Origin: CAIKMD01 sp963702925
GTDB taxonomy: Bacteria > Pseudomonadota > Alphaproteobacteria > ATCC43930 > CGMCC-115725
Direction: 5' to 3'
Assembly: GCA_963702925.1 (NCBI GenBank)
Contig: OY969771.1
Span: 806,001-870,000, forward strand
Length of the DNA stretch: 64,000 nucleotides
Below, one piece after another: positions 44,177-52,766 of this stretch. Position 1 is the first letter of the stretch. Each line of letters begins with the position of its first letter. The notes below the pieces were generated by a model. That model was not told where the DNA came from. It was given only the letters and a program-made list of their open reading frames with translations, and ran no database searches. Position numbers and translations under genes: made by a program.

Positions 44177-45370
44177 CTACGGTTGTCTCAATAGAGATTT
44201 CGCGTTTGCAACGCTCGATCCGCGTTGAGGATTTCCGTTCCTCAAGACGGCGGCGATTGTGGCGCAAAGTCGCTCGCCGAACCGGTCCCAATTGAGTCGC
44301 TGGATATAATCCCGGCGAGCTTGGTGAGCCATTCTTTGGTATTGCGTCGGCTCTGCCAAGGTGTCGCGAATGACGGCCGCGAATTCCTGCGCCGACGCGT
44401 TGGGCGACCGCACGAAGCCGGTTTGACCATCGCGCACCAGACTCGGGATTCCGCCGACCGTCGAACCGATGGCAGGCAGGCCGAAGGCCATTGCCTCGCA
44501 CAAGGCCTGAGGAAACGCATCGGCGCGAGACGGCAAGAAAAAGAAGTGCGCGCTCGACATGATGGAAGTGAATAGCGCGAAATCGTCCGGCTGCCGCTTG
44601 TCGAGGAATGGATGGATCGTAAACCGGTCCCGCGGAAGATCCGGCGGATTGCAGCCGATGATTGTCGCGCGCGTCTCGATGCCCATGCGATTGAGCTCGG
44701 CAACCGTCGCCGCAAGTGCATCGCCGCCTTTGCGCTGCCAATTCACTCCGACAAAGGCAAGGTGACACCGATCGCGTGGCCGCGCCGCAATTGCTGTCGC
44801 AACGTCGCCATCAGGAATTTCGCGCGGCAGATTACCGCCCCAAGGTATCACGACGATTTTTGCGGGATCAGCTTGATAACGGTCGATCGCCGAGCGTGCG
44901 GCCCATTCGGATGGATAGCTGACACACGACGCCGAGGCCAGAGCACGACTTTCCTGCGCTTCGCCGAGACGGGTAAATCGTGTCGCGGGCTTCCGGATAT
45001 ATGTCGCCACGAATTCATGGAAGAGCTGATCGGTGACGTAGACGATGGGCAGCGACGTTTCAACGAAGGTCAATGGCACCGAAGATGGCGCAAACACGAC
45101 ATCCGGTTTGATCGCTTGCAGCTCCCGCTCGATGCGACGGGCCAGCGCTTTGAGGGCGGTCGGCTCTCGCATCGGGTGATAATAGCGTCCGACCGCCCGA
45201 TAAGCCGCTCGCACGGGCAGCCAAAACCGCTCGCCCGGAAACGCGAGCGGAAAAAGATCGATCACCCGAAACTGCCGTTGCAATTGCCGGCGCATCGAGT
45301 AGCCGTAGCCGGACTCGACATTGGGATCGGCAGCATCCCAGAGCGAAACAAAAGCGAGTTTGGGCGTCAT
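44177..45370 (-). CDS. GT4-type glycosyltransferase
   Basis: 397 residues from ATG 45370; the frame is open to 45478 without family character. GT-B donor domain: HLAFVGVNWQRKGGDALAAT, FLPSRADAFPQALCEAMAFG with the donor-site Glu, and GIPSLVRDGQTGF. Start context is weak. The upstream region contains module B. Specificity unknown. EPS context is clear. Confidence 0.83.
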   Translation of the reverse strand: MTPKLAFVSLWDAADPNVESGYGYSMRRQLQRQFRVIDLFPLAFPGERFWLPVRAAYRAVGRYYHPMREPTALKALARRIERELQAIKPDVVFAPSSVPLTFVETSLPIVYVTDQLFHEFVATYIRKPATRFTRLGEAQESRALASASCVSYPSEWAARSAIDRYQADPAKIVVIPWGGNLPREIPDGDVATAIAARPRDRCHLAFVGVNWQRKGGDALAATVAELNRMGIETRATIIGCNPPDLPRDRFTIHPFLDKRQPDDFALFTSIMSSAHFFFLPSRADAFPQALCEAMAFGLPAIGSTVGGIPSLVRDGQTGFVRSPNASAQEFAAVIRDTLAEPTQYQRMAHQARRDYIQRLNWDRFGERLCATIAAVLRNGNPQRGSSVANAKSLLRQP

Positions 45371-45489
45371 CAAGGGTGACGGAGAAAAATCTGCAAGGCT
45401 GCCATAATACGCTCTGATCCGCTCGGCCTCGAGATGAAGGCCGCCTGCGCAAAGCGAGTGATCGCAATCCACGCGCAAACGGCGACGCG

Positions 45490-45611
45490 TACCTTAGCGG
45501 ATCGGCTTCACGACAGGGAAGGCAAAACCGGCACGCGCCGCATCCACGCGCACTGCGACCAGTAATATTGCTGTCACGCGATTGCCTTCGTCACAAAACT
45601 TCCACACTCTA
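45490..45611 (-). promoter_or_regulatory. Upstream module B, paralogue of module A
   Basis: TACCTTAGC at 45490 and GTCACAAAAC at 45590, again exactly 100 bases apart, with AGGGAAGGCAAAA at the matching place and TTCCACACT following. The conserved blocks are separated by unconserved sequence, which looks like selection on the spacing of binding sites rather than a simple recent copy. Confidence 0.5.
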
Positions 45612-45718
45612 CACGATCGACCGACAGGTCTGCTGGCAACAGATGTGGAAGATGGGAGACGGCGACCGCGACACGCTCGGAAAGAAACGATGAAATGGTT
45701 ACCGCGTGCCGGCGGAAA

Positions 45719-45937
45719 TCAGATCCAGCCGTAAATTCGTGCCAGCGCGATCAGAAGCCAAGGCACACCGCCGCAAGCGAGAAGCACCAGAAGCTTGAAA
45801 GCAAGCCTCGCGACGAGCGCCCACGGCAAAACCGATCCGCTCTCCACCGTGACAACCGGCAGATCGCCTTCAGCGATGCTCTTCTCTCCAATAATCGATC
45901 CGATCATCGACCGCGCTTTCCAAGATGTCGACGCCAA
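45719..45937 (-). CDS. Small hypothetical membrane protein
   Basis: 72 residues from TTG 45937, or 62 from ATG 45907. The second half is one hydrophobic helix (LAFKLLVLLACGGVPWLLIALA) ending in RIYGWI. No recognised family, no strong ribosome site. It lies alone between the GT4 gene and the stress island. It could be chance reading; coding likelihood is moderate at best. Confidence 0.35.
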   Translation of the reverse strand: MASTSWKARSMIGSIIGEKSIAEGDLPVVTVESGSVLPWALVARLAFKLLVLLACGGVPWLLIALARIYGWI

Positions 45938-46073
45938 GCCTACTAAGACCTCGATTAAGAGACGGTAAAGCCTGCCAATTCTCGTTCCCGATTACAACTT
46001 AAATATGGGTAGGATTTCTCGCCGGTTTGTTCAAACAACAGAAGAGAATCTCTCAATTCAGTTCATTTACTTG

Positions 46074-46103
46074 CGATGTTTCGATAGCTGAAGCGAAACA
46101 TCG
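46074..46103. repeat. Inverted repeat CGATGTTTCG-N10-CGAAACATCG upstream of groEL
   Basis: A perfect 10-base palindrome with a 10-base spacer, about 185 bases before the groEL ATG. It has operator-like symmetry. No T tract follows, so it is more likely a regulator site than a terminator. The binding protein cannot be named. Confidence 0.55.
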
Positions 46104-46154
46104 TGCGCTGAACCGTCCCATATCGATCTTTTATCACCCTTATGCCGACCGGCT

Positions 46155-46168
46155 TTGAGCCAGATCAA
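46155..46168 (+). promoter_or_regulatory. FNR/FixK-type box upstream of groEL
   Basis: TTGAG-CCAG-ATCAA: one mismatch to TTGAT-N4-ATCAA and a full match to the FixK2 form TTGA-N6-TCAA. Its centre is 41.5 bases before 46203. The -10 there (TACCTA) is poor. It supports low-oxygen control of groEL. Confidence 0.5.
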
Positions 46169-46288
46169 GGCTCCCCAGCCTGTACCAGCCTACCTAGACA
46201 ATGGCTCGTAACGGGCACGGCCCTACCGGTTTCCGCGCCATGGAAATGGCGACCTACGATACCGGCGATTCCAGAAGGATTATGGAGC

Positions 46289-47908
46289 ATGCCATTCAAG
46301 CAAGTCCTGTTCCGCTCGGCCGCGCGCGACAAGATCTTGCGCGGCACGACGCAGCTCGCCGACGCGGTGCGCGTGACCCTGGGGCCGCGGTCGAAATCGG
46401 TCCTTATTCAAAAATCCTGGGGCGCGCCGCTCGTCTGTAACGACGGCGTTACCATCGCCAAGGAATTCGAGATCAAGGACCCGGAAGAGAATCTCGGCGC
46501 GCAAATGCTCCGCCAAGCCGCGGTGAAGACCAGCGACGTCGTCGGCGACGGCACCAGTACCTCGACGATATTGGCGCAGGCCATCTTTGCCGACGGCGTG
46601 CGCAATGTTGTCGCCGGGGCAAGCGCGATCGATCTGAAGCGCGGTCTGGATCGGGCAACAAAAGCCGCCTTCGACAGCTTGCGAAAGCAATCGCGTCCGG
46701 TGAGCACGCGCAAGGAAAAGGCGCAAGTGGCGACAATTTCCGCCCATAACGATCCGATCATTGGCGAGCTGGTTGCCGAGGCCATGGAAAAAGTCGGCAA
46801 CGAAGGCGTTATCACGGTCGAGGAGTCGAAGACGACGGAAACCGTTCTCGAAGTTGTCGAAGGCATGCAATTCGACCGCGGCTTTCTCTCGCCCTATTTC
46901 ATCACGAATCCGGACAAGATGGAGGCCGTGCTCGAAGATGCCTATATCCTGCTTTCCAACCGGAAAATCGGGATCCTGAAAGATTTGATTCAGCTGCTCG
47001 ACGAGGTTGCAAAATCCGGCAGGCCGCTTTTGGTCGTCGCGGAGGATGTCGAAGGCGAGGCTTTGGCGACGCTGATCGTCAATCAGTTGCGCGGAACCCT
47101 TAAAAGCTGCGCGGTCAAGGCACCCGGTTTCGGCGACCGGCGCAACGCGATGCTCCAGGACATGGCCACCCTGACCGGCGGTATCGTCATTTCGGAAGAG
47201 CTCGGGTTGAAGCTCGAGACGGTGACGCTCAAAGATCTCGGACAAGCGAAGCGCGTGGTCGTCGACAAGGACAATACGACGATCATCGGCGGCGCCGGCG
47301 CGCGCACCGACATCGAGGGACGGATCAAACAGATCCGGATCGAGATCGACAAGACGACCAGTGACTACGACCGTGAGAAGCTGCAGGAGCGCCTTGCGAA
47401 GCTGGCGGGCGGCGTCGCCGTGATACGCGTCGGAGCCCCGGCCGAGGCCGAGATGAAATCGAAAAAGGAAGCGCTCGACGATGCCATCAGCGCTACCAAG
47501 GCGGCCGTCGCTGAAGGCATCGTTGCCGGCGGCGGCCTCGCCCTGCTTCGCTGCATCCCCGCCGTCGCCCAAGAGGAAGCGAAGTGCGAAGGCGACGAGA
47601 GGACCGGCGTACAGATTCTCAAGCGCGCGCTCGAAACGCCGACCCGGCAGATCGCCGAGAACTCGGCCGTCGATGGCGGCGTGGTGGTCGCGCGCATGAT
47701 AGCCGGGGAAGGAAATTTCGGCTTCGATGCCGCCCGTAAGGATTACGTCGACCTGGTGGAGGCCGGCATCATCGACCCCACCAAAGTTGTGCGCATCGCC
47801 CTTGAAAACGCCGTATCGGTCGCCGGCGTGCTTCTTCTCACTGAAGCGACGATGACCGAGATTCCCGAGAAAAAGGAACGAGCATCCGAGGCCGAGCTAT
47901 CGGTATAG
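46289..47908 (+). CDS. groEL: Divergent chaperonin GroEL (stress paralogue)
   Basis: 539 residues from ATG 46289 (TATGGAGC upstream). The chaperonin ATP-site blocks are present: TLGPRSKSVLI, NDGVTIAKEFEIKDP and VGDGTSTSTIL; KKEALDDAISATKAAVAEGI and VAGGGLALLR are near the C-terminal end. It belongs to the group starting MPFKQVLFRSAARDKILRG. It has no Gly-Gly-Met tail (ends EAELSV) and no groES partner next to it, so it is not the housekeeping copy. It heads a plus-strand stress operon. Confidence 0.93.
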   Translation: MPFKQVLFRSAARDKILRGTTQLADAVRVTLGPRSKSVLIQKSWGAPLVCNDGVTIAKEFEIKDPEENLGAQMLRQAAVKTSDVVGDGTSTSTILAQAIFADGVRNVVAGASAIDLKRGLDRATKAAFDSLRKQSRPVSTRKEKAQVATISAHNDPIIGELVAEAMEKVGNEGVITVEESKTTETVLEVVEGMQFDRGFLSPYFITNPDKMEAVLEDAYILLSNRKIGILKDLIQLLDEVAKSGRPLLVVAEDVEGEALATLIVNQLRGTLKSCAVKAPGFGDRRNAMLQDMATLTGGIVISEELGLKLETVTLKDLGQAKRVVVDKDNTTIIGGAGARTDIEGRIKQIRIEIDKTTSDYDREKLQERLAKLAGGVAVIRVGAPAEAEMKSKKEALDDAISATKAAVAEGIVAGGGLALLRCIPAVAQEEAKCEGDERTGVQILKRALETPTRQIAENSAVDGGVVVARMIAGEGNFGFDAARKDYVDLVEAGIIDPTKVVRIALENAVSVAGVLLLTEATMTEIPEKKERASEAELSV

Positions 47909-47951
47909 CGGGTGCGTCAAGTGACGTGGCTTTCAACCATGGGACATCATC

Positions 47952-48524
47952 ATGCAACTCCCTCTTCAAATCACCTTTCGCCATATGGATTCTTCGGAGG
48001 CCGTGGAAGCCGCCATCCGCAAGCGCGCCGAACGCCTCGATCGCTTTTCCGATCGCATCATGGCGTGTCGGGTGGTCGTCGAAGCGCCTCATCAGCATCA
48101 ACGGAAAGGCAAGCTCTACAGCATTCGCATCGACCTCACCGTACCGGGCGAGGAGATCCCGGTGACGCATAGCGGCCCCCAAAATCACGCCCACGAAGAC
48201 ATCTATGTCGCGATCCGTGACGCCTTCGACACGGCGGGACGGCTGCTCGAAGACCACGCCCGAAGGTTTCGCGGCGCGATCAAGGCCCATGAGGTTCCGC
48301 TCCATGGAAAAGTCATTCGCCTCTTTTCCTACGAAGGTTACGGCTTCATCGAGACATCGGATCAGCGTGAAATCTATTTCCACAAGAACAGCGTGACAAG
48401 TCCGGGCTTCGATCGGCTGGAGGTCGGTACCGAGGTAAGGCTGGTCTTGGCCGAAGACGAAAGCGCGCAAGGGCCGCAAGCCAGCACCGTGACAGCGCTC
48501 GGCAAGCATCACATCACGGAGTGA
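47952..48524 (+). CDS. Ribosome hibernation factor-like domain fused to a cold-shock domain
   Basis: 190 residues, with GGGAC upstream of the ATG. Residues 1-105 resemble HPF/RaiA (LPLQITFRHMDSSEAVEAAI, then RLDRFSDRIMACRVVVEAP). Residues about 117-185 form a cold-shock OB fold (HGKVIRLFSYEGYGFIETSD, EIYFHKNSV). The first part would bind the ribosome and the second RNA. It starts 43 bases after groEL, so it is probably in the same transcript. A role in ribosome protection under low oxygen is inferred. Confidence 0.83.
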   Translation: MQLPLQITFRHMDSSEAVEAAIRKRAERLDRFSDRIMACRVVVEAPHQHQRKGKLYSIRIDLTVPGEEIPVTHSGPQNHAHEDIYVAIRDAFDTAGRLLEDHARRFRGAIKAHEVPLHGKVIRLFSYEGYGFIETSDQREIYFHKNSVTSPGFDRLEVGTEVRLVLAEDESAQGPQASTVTALGKHHITE

Positions 48525-48566
48525 CGGCAATTGCGGCTGTGACGTTCGCCCGACGGAGGCTGTGTC

Positions 48567-49367
48567 GTGCCAGAATTGCCGGACGTTGAACTCTTCAAAC
48601 GTCGCTTCGCACGACATGCGCTGCGAAAGAAGATCGTCCATGTCGCCGTCAGCGATGCGCAAATCCTCGGCAAACTTTCGACGCGCGCGCTGAGCCGCCG
48701 GCTTCTCGGCCGAAAGTTCGTGTCGACGCGCCGCCACGGGAAGCATTTATTGGCCAAAATCGACGGCGGCGGCTGGTTGACCTTGCATTTTGGCCTGACG
48801 GGCGGATTGCAGTTTTTCACGAGCTCGACTAAGCAGCCACTCTACACGCGGGTCCGCGTGGATTTCCCGAAAGGCGGGCATCTCGCTTATATCAACAAAC
48901 GCATGATCGGCCGTGTCGGCCTGGCGGACGACGCAAACGAATTCGTCGCGCGCGAAAAGCTCGGCCCGGACGCGCTCGACCGCCGCCTAAATGTCGCTGA
49001 TTTCAAGAAAGCCGTGGGCGGCACGCGACGCGACGTGAAATCGGCGCTTATGGACCAGCAGATCGTCGCGGGAATCGGTAATGTCTATGCAGACGAAATT
49101 CTTTTCCAAGCGCGCATGCATCCACGAACGCGCATCGACAAGCTCGCGCCTCCGCAGCTGAGCCGGCTTTATCGAACGATGCGCCGCGTGTTAACGACGG
49201 CGATCAGGCGTGGGGCCGGATCGGAGCAATTCACCGAGCGGATGCCTCGCGGCGCGCTGCTGCCGATGCGTAAAAAAGGCGGGGAATGCCCGCGCTGCGG
49301 CCACAAGCTCAAGATTTTAAGGATCGGCGGCCGTACGAGTTATTTTTGCGCTCAATGTCAGCGCTGA
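48567..49367 (+). CDS. Fpg/Nei-family DNA glycosylase
   Basis: 266 residues from GTG 48567. The N terminus is M-PELPDVELFKRRF with catalytic Pro and Glu after Met removal. Further family features are LHFGLTGGLQFF, the helix-two-turn-helix region around LMDQQIVAGIGNVYADEILF, and a C-terminal zinc finger (CPRCGHKL...SYFCAQCQR). It removes oxidised or ring-opened bases. The length fits Fpg. Ordinary mutM genes are usually elsewhere, so this may be a stress paralogue. 42 bases after the hibernation-factor fusion. Confidence 0.87.
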   Translation: MPELPDVELFKRRFARHALRKKIVHVAVSDAQILGKLSTRALSRRLLGRKFVSTRRHGKHLLAKIDGGGWLTLHFGLTGGLQFFTSSTKQPLYTRVRVDFPKGGHLAYINKRMIGRVGLADDANEFVAREKLGPDALDRRLNVADFKKAVGGTRRDVKSALMDQQIVAGIGNVYADEILFQARMHPRTRIDKLAPPQLSRLYRTMRRVLTTAIRRGAGSEQFTERMPRGALLPMRKKGGECPRCGHKLKILRIGGRTSYFCAQCQR

Positions 49368-49433
49368 GCAGCTCTCTATGCCTGCTCCCGAGCGCACGCT
49401 TATGGTTTTTCGCCCCGAATCGATCGGCCCTTT

Positions 49434-49447
49434 TTGATGCAGATCAA
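49434..49447 (+). promoter_or_regulatory. Perfect FNR/FixK box upstream of the BCAM0308-family gene
   Basis: TTGAT-GCAG-ATCAA is an exact match to the FNR/FixK consensus. Its centre predicts a transcript start near 49482, and TATTGT (49469-49474) occupies the -10. The ATG is at 49521. Confidence 0.8.
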
Positions 49448-49520
49448 GAAGGAAATAGGGCCCCGGCTTATTGTATCAATTGAGATTTCGGTATCGTCGC
49501 GATCCTGATGGGAAAGCATC

Positions 49521-50051
49521 ATGAGCTCCAACCGTATTCCTCCCGAACGCGCGCCTGAGCAGGACAATTCTGGCCCTCGTCGCCTCGGCCGTGCCCAGCG
49601 CGACCACATCACCGATCCCTACAAACAGACGGCCAAGCCCCATGAGCCGACGGTCTGCACGCAATGCGGCGCCGTCTTCGATGCCGGTCGCTGGCAATGG
49701 TTGCCGCGCCCTGAGGGAGCGCAGCCATCACTCTGCCAGGCCTGTCATCGGATCAATGACCACTTTCCTGCGGGCATCCTTACCCTGACCGGAAAGCTTA
49801 TCGGTACGCACAAGGATGAAATGATTCGCCTGATGCGCCATGAAGAGCAGAAGGAAAAAGCCGAGCATCCTCTCAACCGGATTATGGATATCGACGATAA
49901 AGTCCCCGATCGCCTCGAGATTTCAACGACCGACATCCATCTGCCGCACCGCATCGCCAATGCGATGACGCATGCTTTTAAGGGAGAGGTCGCGGAGCAT
50001 TTCGATGAAGGCGGTTATTTCGTGCGGGTGAATTGGCACCGCGCGGAATGA
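49521..50051 (+). CDS. BCAM0308-family zinc-ribbon-like protein
   Basis: 176 residues. Two CxxC pairs (VCTQCGAVFDAGRWQWLP and LCQACHRI) form a zinc ribbon, followed by HFPAGILTLTGKLIGTHKDE and a C-terminal domain with DIHLPHRIANAMTHAFKGEV. I recognise this as the family named for BCAM0308, a gene of the Burkholderia low-oxygen locus. Molecular role unknown. The perfect FNR/FixK box upstream agrees with oxygen control. Confidence 0.83.
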   Translation: MSSNRIPPERAPEQDNSGPRRLGRAQRDHITDPYKQTAKPHEPTVCTQCGAVFDAGRWQWLPRPEGAQPSLCQACHRINDHFPAGILTLTGKLIGTHKDEMIRLMRHEEQKEKAEHPLNRIMDIDDKVPDRLEISTTDIHLPHRIANAMTHAFKGEVAEHFDEGGYFVRVNWHRAE

Positions 50052-50207
50052 CGATCCTCGCGTCGGGCCGTGTTCGGAGCCCCGCAACGAGCGCCTTTCA
50101 TTCCATCTTCCGTTGAGACACCGGGTTCGAACACCGCCGGAGCCGGCAGCCGGGCGCGAAATCTGCCAAACGCGGCGTAACCTTTGAGGTTGCGTCGTTT
50201 TAGCAAA

Positions 50208-50221
50208 TTGATCTGGCGCAA
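50208..50221 (+). promoter_or_regulatory. Possible FixK-type box upstream of the ABC exporter
   Basis: TTGA-TCTGGC-GCAA fits the degenerate FixK2 form. The centre is 43 bases before the ABC ATG, so a class II start would be nearly leaderless. Weaker than the other boxes. Confidence 0.35.
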
Positions 50222-50257
50222 TGTGACAAAGCGCCGATTGAGACCAATCTGTTCGCG

Positions 50258-51988
50258 ATGATGACACCCGACACCGACAACGGCTCGGTTGGCCGCGACC
50301 TTTGGCACTTGACCCGAGCCTATTGGCTCGGAGCTGAACGCTGGTCCGCCTGGGCCTTTGTCGTGGCCATCGTCCTCGGCAATCTCGCCTTGGTCGGCAT
50401 CAACCTGCTCCAGAACTTTGCGACCGGTAATGTCTTCACAGCTCTCCAGGAAAATGACGGGCGCCAATTTTACTGGGCCGTGGGCGGACTCATGGCGGCG
50501 ATCGTCGCCTACATGCTGGTCGCGGTCGCCCGCCTCCTGCTTCAGCAGACGTTTCAACTGCGTTGGCGGCGGTGGCTGACCGACCGCTATCTCAAAGCCT
50601 GGCTGGCCCATCGCGTGTTCTATCGCATGCGCTTTCTAAAGGGTGTCGACAACCCCGATCAGCGAATTTCCGAGGATATTCGCGTCTTCATCGACCAAAC
50701 CATGTCGCTCACCATCGGCCTCCTCAGCTCTGTCGCGATGCTCGCAACCTTTGCCACTCTGCTTTGGAACCTGTCGGGCAGCATCTCGGTGGACCTTGGC
50801 TGGCTTGCGATAACGATCCCCGGTTACATGCTTTGGGCCGCGATGCTCTATGCCGGCATCGGCTCGCTACTGGCGCATGTGATCGGACGGCCACTCATTC
50901 GCCTGAACAATCGCCAGCAAGGGGTGGAAGCCGATTTTCGCTTCAATCTGGTTCGGTTGCGCGAGGAGGCCGAAGGCATCACCCTCTATGGCGCGGAAGA
51001 ACGGGAACGCAAGCAAGCACTCGACCGCTTCAAAGCGCTCTATAACAATTTCAGGCTGCTGATCCGCAGCAACGCCCGCTACGTGCTCTATCAGCTTCTC
51101 GTCAGCCAACTTGCCTATGGCTTGTCGCTGTTGCTGATCGCACCGCGCTATTTTTCGGGCGCTATCCTGCTTGGCGCCTTGGTGCAGAGCTCGAACGCCT
51201 TCGAGCGCGTGAACGAGGCTTTGTCCTGGCTCATCGGCAGCTATCCGGTCTACGCCGAATGGCAGGCGACCACCGACCGGCTCGTCGAGCTATCGCGCGC
51301 CGTGATACCCGACGCCACGCCCGAGCTCGGCGCCCATCTCCGCGACAGCAGCGAACACGCGACCGAGCTCAGGAATCTCAAAATCTCCCTGCCGGACGGG
51401 TCCGATCTTATCGCGCCTGCGAACTTGACGCTCAAACCTCATGAAGCGGTCATGTTCATCGGTCCATCGGGAAGCGGCAAGAGCACCCTCTTCCGCGTGC
51501 TCGCCGGACTCTGGCCGTTCGCGCATGGCGAGCTTCTGCGTCCAGCCGGCGCCAAAATGCTTTTCCTGCCACAGCGCCCCTACATGCCGATCGGCCCATT
51601 GCGCGAGGCCGTTTGGTTTCCCGAACCCGCGCGGCCGGAACGCGATCAGGATGCGATTGCCGCTCTGACGACGGTTGGTTTAAGCGGCATGATAAAGCGC
51701 CTCGACGAGACGGCGCATTGGGCACAAATACTGTCGCCCGGCGAGCAGCAGCGCATCGCTATCGCGCGTGCCTTGCTGTTGAAGCCTGATTGGCTTTTCC
51801 TGGACGAGGTAACCGCCGCGCATGACGAGCGCGAGGAGGCCGAGCTTTATCGCCGCCTCATGGACGCCTTGCCCGATACGACGATCATCAGCATTGGACA
51901 AAGACGATCTCTCGAGGCTTTCCATGATCGCATGATCACGCTCGATCGTTCGGCCGGCCGCCCCACGCGTATTGTCATCGCGGCGTAG
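50258..51988 (+). CDS. SbmA/YddA-type ABC transporter (permease fused to ATPase)
   Basis: 576 residues. An N-terminal membrane domain of about six helices contains the SbmA/BacA-like FKALYNNFRLLIRSNARYVL and RISEDIRVFIDQTM stretches. The ATPase domain follows from about residue 370: Walker A FIGPSGSGKSTLFRVL, signature LSPGEQQRIAIARALL, and Walker B WLFLDEVTAAHD. The usual ABC D-loop is altered to AAHD. YddA/ABCD-like exporters are poorly understood. The start (ATG 50258 or 50261) lacks a ribosome site. Confidence 0.85.
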   Translation: MMTPDTDNGSVGRDLWHLTRAYWLGAERWSAWAFVVAIVLGNLALVGINLLQNFATGNVFTALQENDGRQFYWAVGGLMAAIVAYMLVAVARLLLQQTFQLRWRRWLTDRYLKAWLAHRVFYRMRFLKGVDNPDQRISEDIRVFIDQTMSLTIGLLSSVAMLATFATLLWNLSGSISVDLGWLAITIPGYMLWAAMLYAGIGSLLAHVIGRPLIRLNNRQQGVEADFRFNLVRLREEAEGITLYGAEERERKQALDRFKALYNNFRLLIRSNARYVLYQLLVSQLAYGLSLLLIAPRYFSGAILLGALVQSSNAFERVNEALSWLIGSYPVYAEWQATTDRLVELSRAVIPDATPELGAHLRDSSEHATELRNLKISLPDGSDLIAPANLTLKPHEAVMFIGPSGSGKSTLFRVLAGLWPFAHGELLRPAGAKMLFLPQRPYMPIGPLREAVWFPEPARPERDQDAIAALTTVGLSGMIKRLDETAHWAQILSPGEQQRIAIARALLLKPDWLFLDEVTAAHDEREEAELYRRLMDALPDTTIISIGQRRSLEAFHDRMITLDRSAGRPTRIVIAA

Positions 51989-52075
51989 GAAGCGGCTTGC
52001 TCGCGTTTCTTGCGCTGCGGATCGGCGAAAGAGCGCAACGCAAGGCCAAGAGGCGCCTTACCGGACGTTCAGCGC

Positions 52076-52528
52076 TCAATGGGCGTGGCGGCTCGAGCCG
52101 TCCCACCGGTGCAACAGCAAATATGCGGCCGCCAAGAACAGGATGCCGGCGACGATCACGGCGATCGCGAAATACCCCGACGCCATCGCTTCACGAAGTC
52201 GTGCGACGACCGGCGGGGTAAGATCGACCGAACGCAGCCAATCGCCACCCGGCTCATAAGGCGCCGAAGCCGAGGCCGGCAGGGTCGCGTTGACGAACAA
52301 GATCGCCAGACTGATGCCGCCATTGATGAACGACAGGAATCCCCATGCGTTTCGGCCGGACGAAGTTCGCCAGGCAACCCATCCCGTCAGCATCACGCTA
52401 GCGAGCCAACTGGCCCACAGCACCGGCGCGACGACCGGTGTTTGTGTCACGACAAGCAAGGCGAGCATGGTTGTCAACGCGAGAGATATGGAACCCATAA
52501 CGAGCGCGCTCAGCCATTTATTACTCAT
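52076..52528 (-). CDS. Four-helix hypothetical membrane protein
   Basis: 150 residues from ATG 52528 (GGAGAGC upstream). Four hydrophobic segments separated by short loops (LVMGSISLALTTMLALLVV, ASWLASVMLTGWVAW, FLSFINGGISLAILFV, IAVIVAGILFLAAAYLLL). No family recognised. It is second in a two-gene unit with the small membrane protein, both behind a FixK-type box. Confidence 0.7.
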   Translation of the reverse strand: MSNKWLSALVMGSISLALTTMLALLVVTQTPVVAPVLWASWLASVMLTGWVAWRTSSGRNAWGFLSFINGGISLAILFVNATLPASASAPYEPGGDWLRSVDLTPPVVARLREAMASGYFAIAVIVAGILFLAAAYLLLHRWDGSSRHAH

Positions 52529-52560
52529 GACTGCTCTCCAATGAAGCTTGCCCCATCCGC

Positions 52561-52743
52561 TTATTTGCCGCGATCGCGCATCGGCGCCCTGGTGCCCGCG
52601 TTCGCGTGCTTCGCGCCGCTTCGCCAATCGTTCACGCGCACGTGGCCGCTTTTCCACGTCCCGATTGCATCGCTGAGAACCAAGGCGATGGCAACGAGCG
52701 CCAAGGGAACAAAGATCGGGTATATGAAGATGAGTTCTGTCAT
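52561..52743 (-). CDS. Small one-helix membrane protein
   Basis: 60 residues from ATG 52743, with AAGGAG nine bases upstream. One helix (IFVPLALVAIALVLSDAIG) is followed by a basic, polar tail (GTWKSGHVRVNDWRSG). No family recognised. Its ribosome site and promoter (-10 TAAAAT and a FixK-type box at class II spacing) argue strongly that it is real. Confidence 0.65.
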   Translation of the reverse strand: MTELIFIYPIFVPLALVAIALVLSDAIGTWKSGHVRVNDWRSGAKHANAGTRAPMRDRGK

Positions 52744-52766
52744 GACCGAACTCCTTCTTTGTTTAT

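Larger units (their letters stand above)
45938..46288. other. Regulatory region upstream of groEL
   Basis: Contains a perfect 10-base inverted repeat (46074-46103) and an FNR/FixK-type box (46155-46168). A CIRCE element (TTAGCACTC-N9-GAGTGCTAA) is not visible. An in-frame extension of groEL back to 46142 has no GroEL character and is taken as leader. Confidence 0.5.

Noticed and set aside
46142..46288. In-frame N-terminal extension of GroEL
   Set aside because: Sequence lacks GroEL character, and a good ribosome site precedes ATG 46289. The FixK box would lie inside the extension.
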